Shown here one piece after another: positions 55,802-63,679 of a stretch of DNA of 64,000 nucleotides. Position 1 is the first letter of the stretch. Each line of letters opens with the position of its first letter. The notes under the pieces were generated by a model. It saw only the letters and a program-made list of their open reading frames with translations, was not told the DNA's origin and ran no database searches. This stretch comes from Candidatus Bipolaricaulota bacterium (GTDB lineage: Bacteria; Bipolaricaulota; Bipolaricaulia; UBA7950; UBA9294). The DNA lies in assembly GCA_030606565.1 (NCBI GenBank), contig JAUWGE010000001.1:68478-132477 (forward strand). The letters are read 5' to 3'. Both the position numbers and the translations under genes were made by a program.

Positions 55802-56785
55802 GTGGTAAAATTCGTAGATCGTGTTTTTCTCTCCTGTATCGCGCAGGTAGGGGAGTTCTTGCGATCGATTGTCGTACACGTTGACAGCGAGTCGCCTGAA
55901 CCCTTGTGGGGCTTGGACCTGTTATTGCCTTGTCCATACGAGTGTGTCCGGTCTGTTAAAGATGTTTCAGAAACCTGCTTGCTGGACCCTGCCGAGTATC
56001 ACTTCAATAGTGTGCACACGTTAGGCTATAGAGTGCAGTCAAGACCAGACCCAGGGAACCAAGCGGGGATAGGAAAGATAGATACTGATGGTTTTGAGAA
56101 TGTGGAAGTCTACACGGGAAGCGCCATCAGTGTCAATCGTGTGGCGGACTCCACACTTATACAGATAAGATTTAAGGATGCACCGATAGAAGCTGGTGCC
56201 TTCCGCGAAATCCGGCTTCTTCTCTTGCAGGAAATCCGATCTGAGGAGGTAGCTAGTAGTAGTCCTGACAAACTTCCGTGGCAGCGAATTGCCCTGCCGT
56301 ATCTCGAAAAAACACAAACGGCGGACGCACGCGAACTCTTGAGCTCGGATGAAAGAGAACTGCCAGTTCGTCCGATATGCGACGCTAACTCTCTGCAAGG
56401 GGGGTTTGATGTGTTCATCTACCTCCCTCAAGCCTGTGAATACGAGTCGTGGACGACACGGGGAGTGCGTTTCGACAAATACGGGATAGATGGCAAGGAA
56501 CATGGCGAGATCTCGCGCAAGCTTCTATGGAGAATGCGTTGGGCCTTGGAAGAAAGTCGCGCTTGGACGCTTGAGCAGATTGCCGAACGTTCGGTGGACT
56601 CACAGGAGGTTGAGTTCACGATTGAGGGGCTACTAAGACCCGGTCCCACTTCTCTGGAAGCACAAAAGACTGGGTATGAGCAGGTCAAACGTGGTACACT
56701 AGTGATCGGTTGGGTATCCTTTGCCGCGTTGGTTGTTGCGATCCTGGGCTTTGTCCTCATAATGATTCTGCTTTTACGGGGTTAG
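55802..56785 (+). CDS. Protein of unknown function with C-terminal membrane anchor
   Basis: 327 residues from GTG 55802 (start uncertain; no good SD). A mostly beta-rich soluble region of about 290 residues contains LLLPCPYECVRSVKDVSETCLLDPAEYHF and FDVFIYLPQACEYESWTTRGVRF, followed by a single C-terminal helix LVIGWVSFAALVVAILGFVLIMILLL with few residues after it: a tail-anchored protein facing the cytoplasm unless another signal exists. No family recognised; no catalytic motif obvious. Slightly more AT-rich than the core genes. Confidence 0.55.
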   Translation: MVKFVDRVFLSCIAQVGEFLRSIVVHVDSESPEPLWGLDLLLPCPYECVRSVKDVSETCLLDPAEYHFNSVHTLGYRVQSRPDPGNQAGIGKIDTDGFENVEVYTGSAISVNRVADSTLIQIRFKDAPIEAGAFREIRLLLLQEIRSEEVASSSPDKLPWQRIALPYLEKTQTADARELLSSDERELPVRPICDANSLQGGFDVFIYLPQACEYESWTTRGVRFDKYGIDGKEHGEISRKLLWRMRWALEESRAWTLEQIAERSVDSQEVEFTIEGLLRPGPTSLEAQKTGYEQVKRGTLVIGWVSFAALVVAILGFVLIMILLLRG

Positions 56786-56840
56786 CCACCCTAGGGTAAA
56801 CTCGAGAGAAGAACGGAGTTTTAGGCGCTGCGTGCGAATT

Positions 56841-57000
56841 CCGGGGGCATCTCTGAAAGCGCGCGCCGTGTCAAGACTTTATGTTCCATACTTGCTTTGC
56901 TAACATCCTGCCGTCGAACCCGGTCTGTCAGAAGCATCTCTTTGCCGTCTAGGCAGCATAAGCCGGAATACCACCGGATGCGTGACACGGTCCCATGCGC
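56841..57000 (-). repeat. Dispersed repeat family, copy D (3' part diverged)
   Basis: Starts CCGGGGGCATCTCTGAAAGCGCGCGCCGTGTCAAG, almost identical to copy B here, and contains CATCCTGCCGTCGAACCCGGTCTGTCAG and GGCAGCATAAG. After about 56960 it can no longer be aligned with B and C. Confidence 0.65.
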
Positions 57001-57013
57001 CTCGCGACACCAT

Positions 57014-57042
57014 TTGCGCCTGCAGCGTTCATGAGCTAAATT
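57014..57042 (+). promoter_or_regulatory. Promoter, near-leaderless start
   Basis: -35 TTGCGC (57014-57019), 17-bp spacer, -10 TAAATT (57037-57042). Predicted start about 57049, 5 nt before ATG 57054; no SD. Confidence 0.5.
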
Positions 57043-57053
57043 AGATTCGACGT

Positions 57054-58058
57054 ATGTCAAGCCATACACGTGTTCTTAGGAACATCGCGTTCACACTTGT
57101 GGGAGCACTGTCCAGTGCCATAGTCGGCCTCTGGATCAAGGCTCCACTGCCACGTGGACTTCTTCCTCTGTTATTAGTTCTGGTCGTACTCCTGTTGCTT
57201 TTTGCGGTTGGCGTGTTCGAGCGAGTACGGACTGTGTGGCAAGTGCGAACTCGCCATGGGTCCTTCCCCTTCAAAGCTCCCCAGGTTTGCATTCTCAATG
57301 ATTTGGAGTGGAAACCTGAGGGAGATAGAGTTTCAACAGGCACTGCGGTCAGGCCCAGCCAATGGAAGCACATGCTTGAGGAAAAGGCCGCAGAATCCGG
57401 TATCAAGGTCAGGGTCAGGCTGGTGAAAGGCAGGAAGAGCCTCCCACGATACTGCCTTGTTGTCAACCCTTACGGCGGCGTCTATCCCGAAAGCGATCTT
57501 GAGAATAGGACGACCCTTCGCACTATCTTCTCTTATGTTGCGGGTGGCGGCTTCTTCCTAAATGTTGCTGACATACCAGGATTCTGGGCATACAGCGCGA
57601 TGCTCCATAGAAGACAGCATGCCACCCCTGCCATCTGGGGTGTGCGTGAAGGTGGCTACACTGGAATTAGGCCGTTCAAACTCACCCCGTTCATGGCACA
57701 GTTGGGTCTCGAAGTTCTCAACAGCGAGGGAACGTCCATGTTCGAGTGGCCAGCAAAGCCCCATCAAGAGTGCGCTTCACTAGGTATTCCGGATGACCCG
57801 CTCGCTGTGCATCGCGTTGTCAGAGTGGAGCCAAATGTTGTGCCTTTGATCCTTGCTCGTGAGATTCAAGAGGCGCAAGGCGGATCCGTTGGGGTCACAC
57901 CTTTCTTCGCGATACCCTACGGCGATGGTGCCTTCATTGTGTCACTTGTGTTCCAGAATCACGACCGTGAAACCAATCGCCAAATGAAAGCCGTACTGGC
58001 AAATCTGTCAGTCGCCATAGCCTCAAGAGAGCTCCTTGGGTTCTTAACTAGCAACTGA
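57054..58058 (+). CDS. Membrane protein with possible GATase1/ThuA-like soluble domain
   Basis: 334 residues. Two N-terminal helices (NIAFTLVGALSSAIVGLWI, LLPLLLVLVVLLLLFAVGVF), then about 270 soluble residues: QVCILNDLEWKP, RYCLVVNPYGGVYPESDLENRTTLRTIFSYVAGGGFFLNVADIPGFW, then VVPLILAREI and PYGDGAFIVSLVFQN. Alternating strands with a GGxxxN turn recall class I glutamine-amidotransferase-like folds (ThuA type), but no catalytic Cys-His-Glu triad is visible. True family unknown. Confidence 0.55.
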   Translation: MSSHTRVLRNIAFTLVGALSSAIVGLWIKAPLPRGLLPLLLVLVVLLLLFAVGVFERVRTVWQVRTRHGSFPFKAPQVCILNDLEWKPEGDRVSTGTAVRPSQWKHMLEEKAAESGIKVRVRLVKGRKSLPRYCLVVNPYGGVYPESDLENRTTLRTIFSYVAGGGFFLNVADIPGFWAYSAMLHRRQHATPAIWGVREGGYTGIRPFKLTPFMAQLGLEVLNSEGTSMFEWPAKPHQECASLGIPDDPLAVHRVVRVEPNVVPLILAREIQEAQGGSVGVTPFFAIPYGDGAFIVSLVFQNHDRETNRQMKAVLANLSVAIASRELLGFLTSN

Positions 58059-58397
58059 GTGGCTAGTCGGGTGACACAATAGCGATCTCCTCCTTCAGCG
58101 AAGAACAAGCCCCATGCACACCCCACGGAACACCAGCAATCCAGTGCGCCAACACGGGAACGACTTAACAGCGCCCTCCTCAATACAGCACGCTGCTGTG
58201 GAATAGATAGTTGTTGCGCTCCCGCGGGAGCTGGACGCGGGTGGTTCGCGGATGGCTCGGAATCACATCTTGAAATGCAACATCTAAAGACGCTGGTTTC
58301 GCGTGTATAGAACGCAAAAGGCCGCGCTGATCTGCCTGTTGTCAACTGGCGCAGATCGTAGGAAGCAATCAATGCTCGCGAGAAAAGTGCTTGTTGG

Positions 58398-58417
58398 GGA
58401 ACGGCCTCAGCCGTTCC
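58398..58417 (-). terminator. Hairpin at the end of the radical-SAM gene
   Basis: GGAACGGC-TGAG-GCCGTTCC, perfect 8-bp stem starting right at the stop codon; no T-run. The rest of the gap 58059-58397 has no gene I can support. Confidence 0.5.
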
Positions 58418-59295
58418 TAGTCGAAGAGACCGGGTTGCGCGGCACTCGGCACCAGGTACGGCTTGACAGAGGTTGAGATCCCGTACTTGGCACATAGCTC
58501 GTGAAATCGCTTGTAGAGCCCGTCGGCGTTCGGTGACGGGCAGTTGTAGGCCTCGCCGTAGGTTTCGACGTAGCGCGCCTTCAGCCCGGGAAATAGTTCG
58601 TCAAGTTTTTCGTAGAAGTGCGAGCGCTGGCGATCGCGTATGCTCATTCCAAACCACGGGACGATCGCTTTCACCCCGCAGCGATGCGCTTCCTCGATGA
58701 TCCCCATCACGTTCTCCTGTGTGTCTTCGATGAACGGGAGCGTCGGCATGAGGGCGATCCGCGTCTCAAGACTCGCATCGCAAAGCTCCTTCAACGCCCG
58801 GAAGCGCGCCGAGGAAGGGGGAGCTCCCGGCTCGATCTTCTTTGACAACGCGTCGTCGATCGTCGTGATGGTGAGGGAGACCGCGGCGGTGTGAAACCGG
58901 GCGATCTTCTTTAGGATCGGGATGTCACGCAGGACGAGATCGCTCTTGGTGACTACGTGAACGCCGAAGCCGCAATCGGCGATCGCCTCAAGCGCCCGGC
59001 GAGTCAGTCTTACTTCCTCTTCGAGCGGCATGTAGGCATCGTGCATCGAACCTGTGCCGATGATCCCCTTTTTGCGTTTTCGCGAAAGCTCATCACGGAG
59101 CAGATCGATCGCGTTTGTCTTTATCAGGACTTCTCCGTCGAAGTCCTCGATCCCGTAGCACAGACTGCGCGAATCACAGTAGATGCAGTGGTGTTGGCAT
59201 CCGCGATAGAGGTTCATCCCGTAGTCGAGACCGAAGTAGGTATCGATCCCCGAAACGCGGTTGATGATCGTCTTGGCACGAATCTCTCGGATCAT
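58417..59295 (-). CDS. Radical SAM protein, SplB-like (COG1533)
   Basis: 292 residues: LDYGMNLYRGCQHHCIYCDSRSLCYGI with the radical-SAM CxxxCxxC, IGTGSMHDAYMPLEEEVRLTRRALE, GVHVVTKSDLVLRDIPIL, VSLTITTIDDALSKKIEPGAPP and RIALMPTLPFIEDTQENV. This is the SPL/Rv2578c-type family related to spore photoproduct lyase; most members have no known substrate. A GTG (59301) and ATG (59295) are possible starts; a -10-like TACACT (59304-59309) suggests a leaderless transcript. Confidence 0.88.
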   Translation of the reverse strand: MIREIRAKTIINRVSGIDTYFGLDYGMNLYRGCQHHCIYCDSRSLCYGIEDFDGEVLIKTNAIDLLRDELSRKRKKGIIGTGSMHDAYMPLEEEVRLTRRALEAIADCGFGVHVVTKSDLVLRDIPILKKIARFHTAAVSLTITTIDDALSKKIEPGAPPSSARFRALKELCDASLETRIALMPTLPFIEDTQENVMGIIEEAHRCGVKAIVPWFGMSIRDRQRSHFYEKLDELFPGLKARYVETYGEAYNCPSPNADGLYKRFHELCAKYGISTSVKPYLVPSAAQPGLFD

Positions 59296-59455
59296 GTCCA
59301 CTTAGTGTACTGTAAGGAGCTCGCGGGATGTTCTTCTTCACGTTCCCCTCGACGCTGATCATCGTTCATGTACAAATAGGTGCAAGGATGAACACGACCT
59401 TCTTTTTCACTGGATAGCTCTTGTGTTTGGTCTTTGCTCTTAGCAGCTTTTCCCT

Positions 59456-59484
59456 TGACAACCCCTTTCTCTGCTCGTATACTG
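59456..59484 (+). promoter_or_regulatory. ABC-exporter operon promoter
   Basis: -35 TTGACA (59456-59461), 17-bp spacer, -10 TATACT (59479-59484), near consensus. Predicted start about 59491, leaving a leader of about 146 nt. Confidence 0.8.
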
Positions 59485-59497
59485 CTTACACTTTCTA

Positions 59498-59607
59498 AAC
59501 CACCGGTCCCTAAGGACCACCTTTGGGGGTACGATAATGAGGAGTAACGCGCTCTAACTGAAGTCTGTCGGTCGCGGACGGCTCGTCTTTGATTTGCCGG
59601 TTGGTTT
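59498..59607 (+). promoter_or_regulatory. Possible structured leader of ABC-exporter mRNA
   Basis: AAACCACCGG (59498-59507) can pair with CCGGTTGGTTT (59597-59607) to close a 110-nt domain. Inside lie GGTCC-CTAA-GGACC (59506-59519, competing with the closing helix) and GACGGCTCGTC-type stems. No known riboswitch consensus recognised. Confidence 0.35.
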
Positions 59608-59636
59608 TCTCTTTCCCCTACTTTCAAGGAGTTATA

Positions 59637-60461
59637 ATGAGTACCCCTGCACTTGAGCTTAATCAGGTATGTAAGGTTTTCACCAAGAAGGAACGCGACA
59701 AGACCAAAGCTCGCTTTGCGCCTAAGAAAAGAGAGAAGGTCATCGCTCTTGACGATGTGAGCCTGTCGGTTAACCGACGGGAGATCTTCGGAGTCCTTGG
59801 CCCGAACGGGTCGGGAAAGTCGACCCTGATCCGGCTCCTTTCTACCCTGCTGATCCCCGACAAGGGGACCATCCGCGTCTTTGGCCATGATGTCGAGAAG
59901 GAAGAATTCGCGGTGAAGCGGTTGATCAACCGTGTCTCGGTCGATGCCGCCTTCTTCAAGAAGTTTTCTCCTTTGGAGAACCTGACCTACGCCGCCCGGC
60001 TCTATGGGATGCCAATGCGCGAGGCACGCGAAAAGATGCGACAGATCATGCTTCGTCTAGGTTTAAAGGAGGAGACGTTCAACCAACCGATGGAGCACAT
60101 GTCGCGCGGAATGCAGCAGAAGGTCGCTGTGGCGAGGGGGTTTCTTACCTCGCCCACGCTCTTGTTGTTGGATGAGCCAACAACCGGACTCGATCCACAC
60201 TCCAAGCGCGACGTTCAAGGCTTTGTACGCCAGATCCGCGCCGAACACGACGCGACGATCCTCCTCACAACCCACGACATGGAGGAGGCAGATCGGCTGT
60301 GCGACCGGATCGCGATAATCGATGAGGGAAAGATCATCGCCCTCGATACGCCAAAGGGGCTAAAAGAGCTGGTTAGCAAGCGAAACGGGCATGAACCGAC
60401 CCTCGAGGACGTGTTCATCGAGCTGACGGGAAAGAAGATGGAGGAGAAGGAGGCGGAATGA
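59637..60461 (+). CDS. ABC transporter ATP-binding protein (ABC-2 exporter)
   Basis: 274 residues. Walker A GPNGSGKSTLI (about 60), Q-loop/ALYGM region, signature MSRGMQQKVAVARGF, Walker B LLLLDEPTTGLD and switch TTHDMEEADRL. Of the DrrA/NodI class. The C-terminal region ends in a helical EEKEAE tail. SD CAAGGAG selects ATG 59637. It overlaps the permease gene by 4 bp, so the two form one exporter (lipid, drug or polysaccharide substrate unknown). Confidence 0.93.
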   Translation: MSTPALELNQVCKVFTKKERDKTKARFAPKKREKVIALDDVSLSVNRREIFGVLGPNGSGKSTLIRLLSTLLIPDKGTIRVFGHDVEKEEFAVKRLINRVSVDAAFFKKFSPLENLTYAARLYGMPMREAREKMRQIMLRLGLKEETFNQPMEHMSRGMQQKVAVARGFLTSPTLLLLDEPTTGLDPHSKRDVQGFVRQIRAEHDATILLTTHDMEEADRLCDRIAIIDEGKIIALDTPKGLKELVSKRNGHEPTLEDVFIELTGKKMEEKEAE

Positions 60462-61282
60462 ACACCCTAGTTCGTGAGATGCGTGGCGCGTTCGCCTTCA
60501 TCGAGCGTAATATCAATCTGATCAAGCGCTACTGGGGCTGGGAGCTTGTGTGGCTGATCTACTCACTGGTCAACTCGCTTGCCGTTACCTATATCGGTGC
60601 GGGGATGGAGCGGATCAGCGGACAGGCACTCGATACGCAGTACTTGATCACCTATCTCCTCGTGGGGACGCTGATCTGGTCGTACCTATCGGTGATCTTC
60701 TACTCGATCTCCGAGATGATAGCCTGGGAGCGCTGGGAGGGGACGATCGAGTACACGTTCATGGCCCCGGTATCGCGCCTTACTCACCTGGTGGGAACGA
60801 CCCTGTTCGCCATCGTCTACGGGGTATTGCGGACGCTCGTCATCCTGGTGATCGTCGCATCGTTCTTCCGGCTCGATCTATCGGGGGCGAACATCCCAGG
60901 AGCGGTATTGCTGCTCCTAGCGGGAAGCGTCTCGTTCGTCGGCTTGGGGATCCTCGCCGCGGTCCTGCCGCTTCTCTACCCGGAACGGGGCGTACAGATG
61001 ACAAACGCCGCCGCCGCGATCCTCCTCCTCATCTCCGGGGTTTACTACCCGGTGGAGATCCTCCCTGGATGGCTGCAGGTGATCGCCTCCGCCTCACCAG
61101 CGACTTACGTGATCAAGGGTATGCGGGCCTGCCTGCTGCACGGGGAATCGACCCGCGCGCTCATTTCGACCGTCCTTTTCTTGATCGGCGCTGGAATCGC
61201 GGTGATCGCCATGGGGCTTCTGACCTTTCATCGGGTGGAGCGATACGCCAAGCGAGCTGGACGCCTGAAGCGGAGTGGTTAA
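60458..61282 (+). CDS. ABC-2 type transporter permease
   Basis: 274 residues with six predicted helices (ELVWLIYSLVNSLAVTYIGAG; YLITYLLVGTLIWSYLSVIFYSI; TTLFAIVYGVLRTLVILVIVASFF; GAVLLLLAGSVSFVGLGILAAVLPLLY; AAAAILLLISGVYYPVEILPG; LISTVLFLIGAGIAVIAMGLL). The GVYYPxExLPxWLQ loop is a signature of ABC-2 permeases. It forms the exporter with the preceding ATPase and is followed at once by a strong terminator. Confidence 0.92.
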   Translation: MNTLVREMRGAFAFIERNINLIKRYWGWELVWLIYSLVNSLAVTYIGAGMERISGQALDTQYLITYLLVGTLIWSYLSVIFYSISEMIAWERWEGTIEYTFMAPVSRLTHLVGTTLFAIVYGVLRTLVILVIVASFFRLDLSGANIPGAVLLLLAGSVSFVGLGILAAVLPLLYPERGVQMTNAAAAILLLISGVYYPVEILPGWLQVIASASPATYVIKGMRACLLHGESTRALISTVLFLIGAGIAVIAMGLLTFHRVERYAKRAGRLKRSG

Positions 61283-61309
61283 AAAGGCCGCGGAGACTCC
61301 GCGGCCTTT
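61283..61309. terminator. Bidirectional intrinsic terminator
   Basis: AAAGGCCGCGGA-GAC-TCCGCGGCCTTT: perfect 12-bp stem, 3-nt loop, ending in TTTGT on the plus strand and TTTTTAACC on the minus. It serves the ABC operon and the convergent TatT-like gene. Confidence 0.92.
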
Positions 61310-61331
61310 GTCATATCTTACTTTCTCCCTT

Positions 61332-62288
61332 CTACAGGTGTTTATTCACTTCCTCGAGGAACTCCTGCGCCTTCTCCTGAGAGATGGCATTGTAGAGCGG
61401 GTATTTATCGCCAATTGGCTCATCAAGGACGCTTGTAAGAATGCGCGCTGCATCCTCCCAGAGTTCCTTCTCCATCAGGTAGAACTCCACAAAGAAAGTG
61501 CGGCTCTCGAAGTACTCGTTACAGACCGGATCGAACGGGCCAAAATCAGGACAATCTACACACTCAGAGCACAGCACCGGCTCGTCGACGACTTTACAGA
61601 AATAGCTTAAGGCCTCGTTGAAGTTCTTGCGGTACGTGCCTCCAGGAAGGCGAGGCATCCCACCCCAAAAAGCGCCGAGCGAACGATATGACCCGTAGCA
61701 GATGTAGGTCTCATCAAGCTCCAGGAGGCGCAGTGACATCGCTTCGGTCTTTTGGGGAACTTTTGCGAAGATCGCTTCGAGCTTATTAAACTCCGAGGCA
61801 CGAAGCCAATTGGCATTCGTCCAGTAGAGTGCAGACATATCCGTCTCCGCCTGCACTGCAGCGATGAAGCTATCGTCTTGTTGAAGTGTAAAGAAGTCCG
61901 GGTTCATCCGCAGGCTTTTGAGTCCCCAATGCTTTCCCTTGAGATAGGTGTCTCTCTCGTTTGGTTCCCCGCCCAGGAAGGCATCGGCTAAGGTGTAATA
62001 ACATTGAGATAGCTTGTTGACCAAATCCTTCAGTTCCAGGTCAATGGCTAGTTCACCGACTCGGTCCTCTTTCGTCTCATCAAGGTCCTCAGGGATACCA
62101 AGGGCGGTCTTGAACGCGGTGATGGCTGTCTCTAACTGCGCCCGCCCTTCATCAGAGTACTCAATCATCACGTCGGTACCAGGGAAGAGCGCCAGTGCCG
62201 CCTCCAGATCCGCCACCTCATCTTGGCCGGTCACAGTAAGCGGCACTAACAGCAGTAAACAACCAACAAATAAGAAAAATCTCCTCAT
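61332..62288 (-). CDS. Secreted TPR-like protein, TatT family-like
   Basis: 318 residues with a signal peptide (MRRFFLFVGCLLLLVPLTVTG) and an all-helical mature part. The order YYTLADAF... KGKHWGLKSLRMNP, DMSALYWTNANWLRASEF and ICYGSYRSLGAFWGGMPRLPGGTYRKNFNEALSYF fits the TPR-type TatT component described with some TRAP transporters (ALYW and GGxxxxARxxFexAL motifs). Four Cys in EPVLCSECVDCPDFGPFDPVCNEY could form disulfides. No TRAP genes nearby, and no lipobox. SD AGGGGGAAAAG. Confidence 0.65.
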   Translation of the reverse strand: MRRFFLFVGCLLLLVPLTVTGQDEVADLEAALALFPGTDVMIEYSDEGRAQLETAITAFKTALGIPEDLDETKEDRVGELAIDLELKDLVNKLSQCYYTLADAFLGGEPNERDTYLKGKHWGLKSLRMNPDFFTLQQDDSFIAAVQAETDMSALYWTNANWLRASEFNKLEAIFAKVPQKTEAMSLRLLELDETYICYGSYRSLGAFWGGMPRLPGGTYRKNFNEALSYFCKVVDEPVLCSECVDCPDFGPFDPVCNEYFESRTFFVEFYLMEKELWEDAARILTSVLDEPIGDKYPLYNAISQEKAQEFLEEVNKHL

Positions 62289-62419
62289 CTTTTCCCCCTC
62301 CTAGAACGATTTGTTCACCTACTATATCGCAAGCCTCTCCCTTCGCCAAGGAGGTTGGCCTCGTTTGCGTGGTATGTTATATTTCCGAGAAAGACTTTTA
62401 TCCGAAGGAGGAGGAAATA

Positions 62420-62602
62420 ATGTTAAACCCAACGGTGGATAAGGACCTCTGCGTCAGCTGTGGTCTGTGCTCCCAGGTCTGTCCCGAGGTGTTCGAGGAA
62501 GGGCCGGAGGGAATAGGGCAGGTCAAGGCCGATGCTGACTTAAACGCCGCCTGCATTCAAGACGCGGTTGATCAGTGTCCAGTCGGCGCGATCAGCGCCT
62601 AA
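62420..62602 (+). CDS. Single-[4Fe-4S] ferredoxin
   Basis: 60 residues: DKDLCVSCGLCSQVCPEVFEE, then ACIQDAVDQCPVGAIS. Three Cys of CxxCGLC plus the distal CP ligate one [4Fe-4S] cluster; the remaining Cys pair is typical of the Thermotoga-type ferredoxin. Low-potential electron carrier for anaerobic metabolism. SD GAAGGAGGAGG selects ATG 62420. Monocistronic. Confidence 0.92.
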   Translation: MLNPTVDKDLCVSCGLCSQVCPEVFEEGPEGIGQVKADADLNAACIQDAVDQCPVGAISA

Positions 62603-62607
62603 GCTCA

Positions 62608-62680
62608 ACGTCGGGATAAATCCCAACGCCATAAAGATAAGGACGTAGCGTCGCAGCTAGTCTGCGACGTTACTCTTTTG
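62608..62680. repeat. GTAGCGTCGCAG hairpin repeat, copy 4
   Basis: AACGTCGGGATAAATCCCAACG followed by GTAGCGTCGCAG-CTAGT-CTGCGACGTTAC (12-bp stem with one mismatch, about 62645-62673). The best-preserved member of the family seen at 29552, 30208 and 31112. Confidence 0.6.
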
Positions 62681-62766
62681 CCCTACGGGACTTACCCTGT
62701 CAGCCCACAGTGGAATCTGTGGTATTGTCTGAGTGGCCGCTACGTGCTAGCATAGGACGGTGATCG

Positions 62767-63654
62767 ATGGTGCAAAAAAAGAAGGTCGGTCTTGCTCTCG
62801 GTAGCGGTGGCGCGCGTGGTTCGGCACACGTAGGAGTCCTGAAAGTCCTAGAGGAAAACAAAATCCGGCCTGATGTCATTGTGGGAACAAGCATGGGAGC
62901 CGAGGTGGGCGGGGCGTACGCTGCTGGGATAGAGGTCGATGAGCTAGCGGCAATATGGCAGTCGATGACCTTTGGTAGGGTGGTCAAAACCCTCCTACCA
63001 ACTATTCCCTGGTCCGGATGGAGCTCCGGAGGAGAGGTGTTGCGCACAATCCGCAGGCTTGTGGGAGATCTTACGATCGAGGAGCTCCCTCTCACCTACG
63101 CTGCGGTTGCGACCGACCTACAAACCGGCCTCCCTTATATCATCACAGAAGGTTCCCTCGCGCAGGCGATCCGAGCGAGTCTCTCTGTGCCTGGTCTATT
63201 CACGCCCGTCTGGATTGATGGGCACCTTTTGATTGACGGTGGGGTCTCAAATCCGGTTCCAGTCGATGTCACCCGTCAACTCGGTGCTGAAATGGTGATC
63301 GCCGTTGATGTCCTTGTGCACCCTAAAGAGGTACGCCTCTCTGGAATCCCGGTCCCCGACTACCGCGAGCGAATCCTGGGGATCATCAAGAGGATGGAGA
63401 GTTCACAACCTGTTGAGAACGAAACGCGCCGATTCTACCCGAGTGTCTTTACCGTCCTGTTTCAGATGTCGACCGTCTTCCAAAGACGCATCAGCGAGCT
63501 ATCCTTGCAGGTTCATCCCCCAGATGTCCTAATTCAACCGGACTTCTCCCCTACCCCTCCTTGCTACAGCGATGTGAAAAATGGGATCAAAGCAGGGGAG
63601 GAAGCAGCCCGACGCGCTCTCCCCACGATCTACAAACTCCTTTACTCCCAATGA
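62767..63654 (+). CDS. Patatin-like phospholipase/acylhydrolase (RssA type)
   Basis: 295 residues: oxyanion hole GSGGARGSAHVGVLKVL, nucleophile elbow VGTSMGAEVGG (GTSxG), and the catalytic Asp in LLIDGGVSNPVPVDV (DGG). The Ser-Asp dyad is complete, so an active lipid acylhydrolase is expected; substrate unknown. Start ATG 62767. It may be read together with the EamA gene starting 26 bp later. Confidence 0.92.
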   Translation: MVQKKKVGLALGSGGARGSAHVGVLKVLEENKIRPDVIVGTSMGAEVGGAYAAGIEVDELAAIWQSMTFGRVVKTLLPTIPWSGWSSGGEVLRTIRRLVGDLTIEELPLTYAAVATDLQTGLPYIITEGSLAQAIRASLSVPGLFTPVWIDGHLLIDGGVSNPVPVDVTRQLGAEMVIAVDVLVHPKEVRLSGIPVPDYRERILGIIKRMESSQPVENETRRFYPSVFTVLFQMSTVFQRRISELSLQVHPPDVLIQPDFSPTPPCYSDVKNGIKAGEEAARRALPTIYKLLYSQ

Positions 63655-63679
63655 GCAAGCTTCACTCGGGCGAAGTGCG

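Noticed and set aside
62608..62680. Transcription terminator of ferredoxin
   Set aside because: The hairpin belongs to a repeated family also found in unrelated gaps and has only a short T-stretch, so I list it as a repeat rather than a dedicated terminator.
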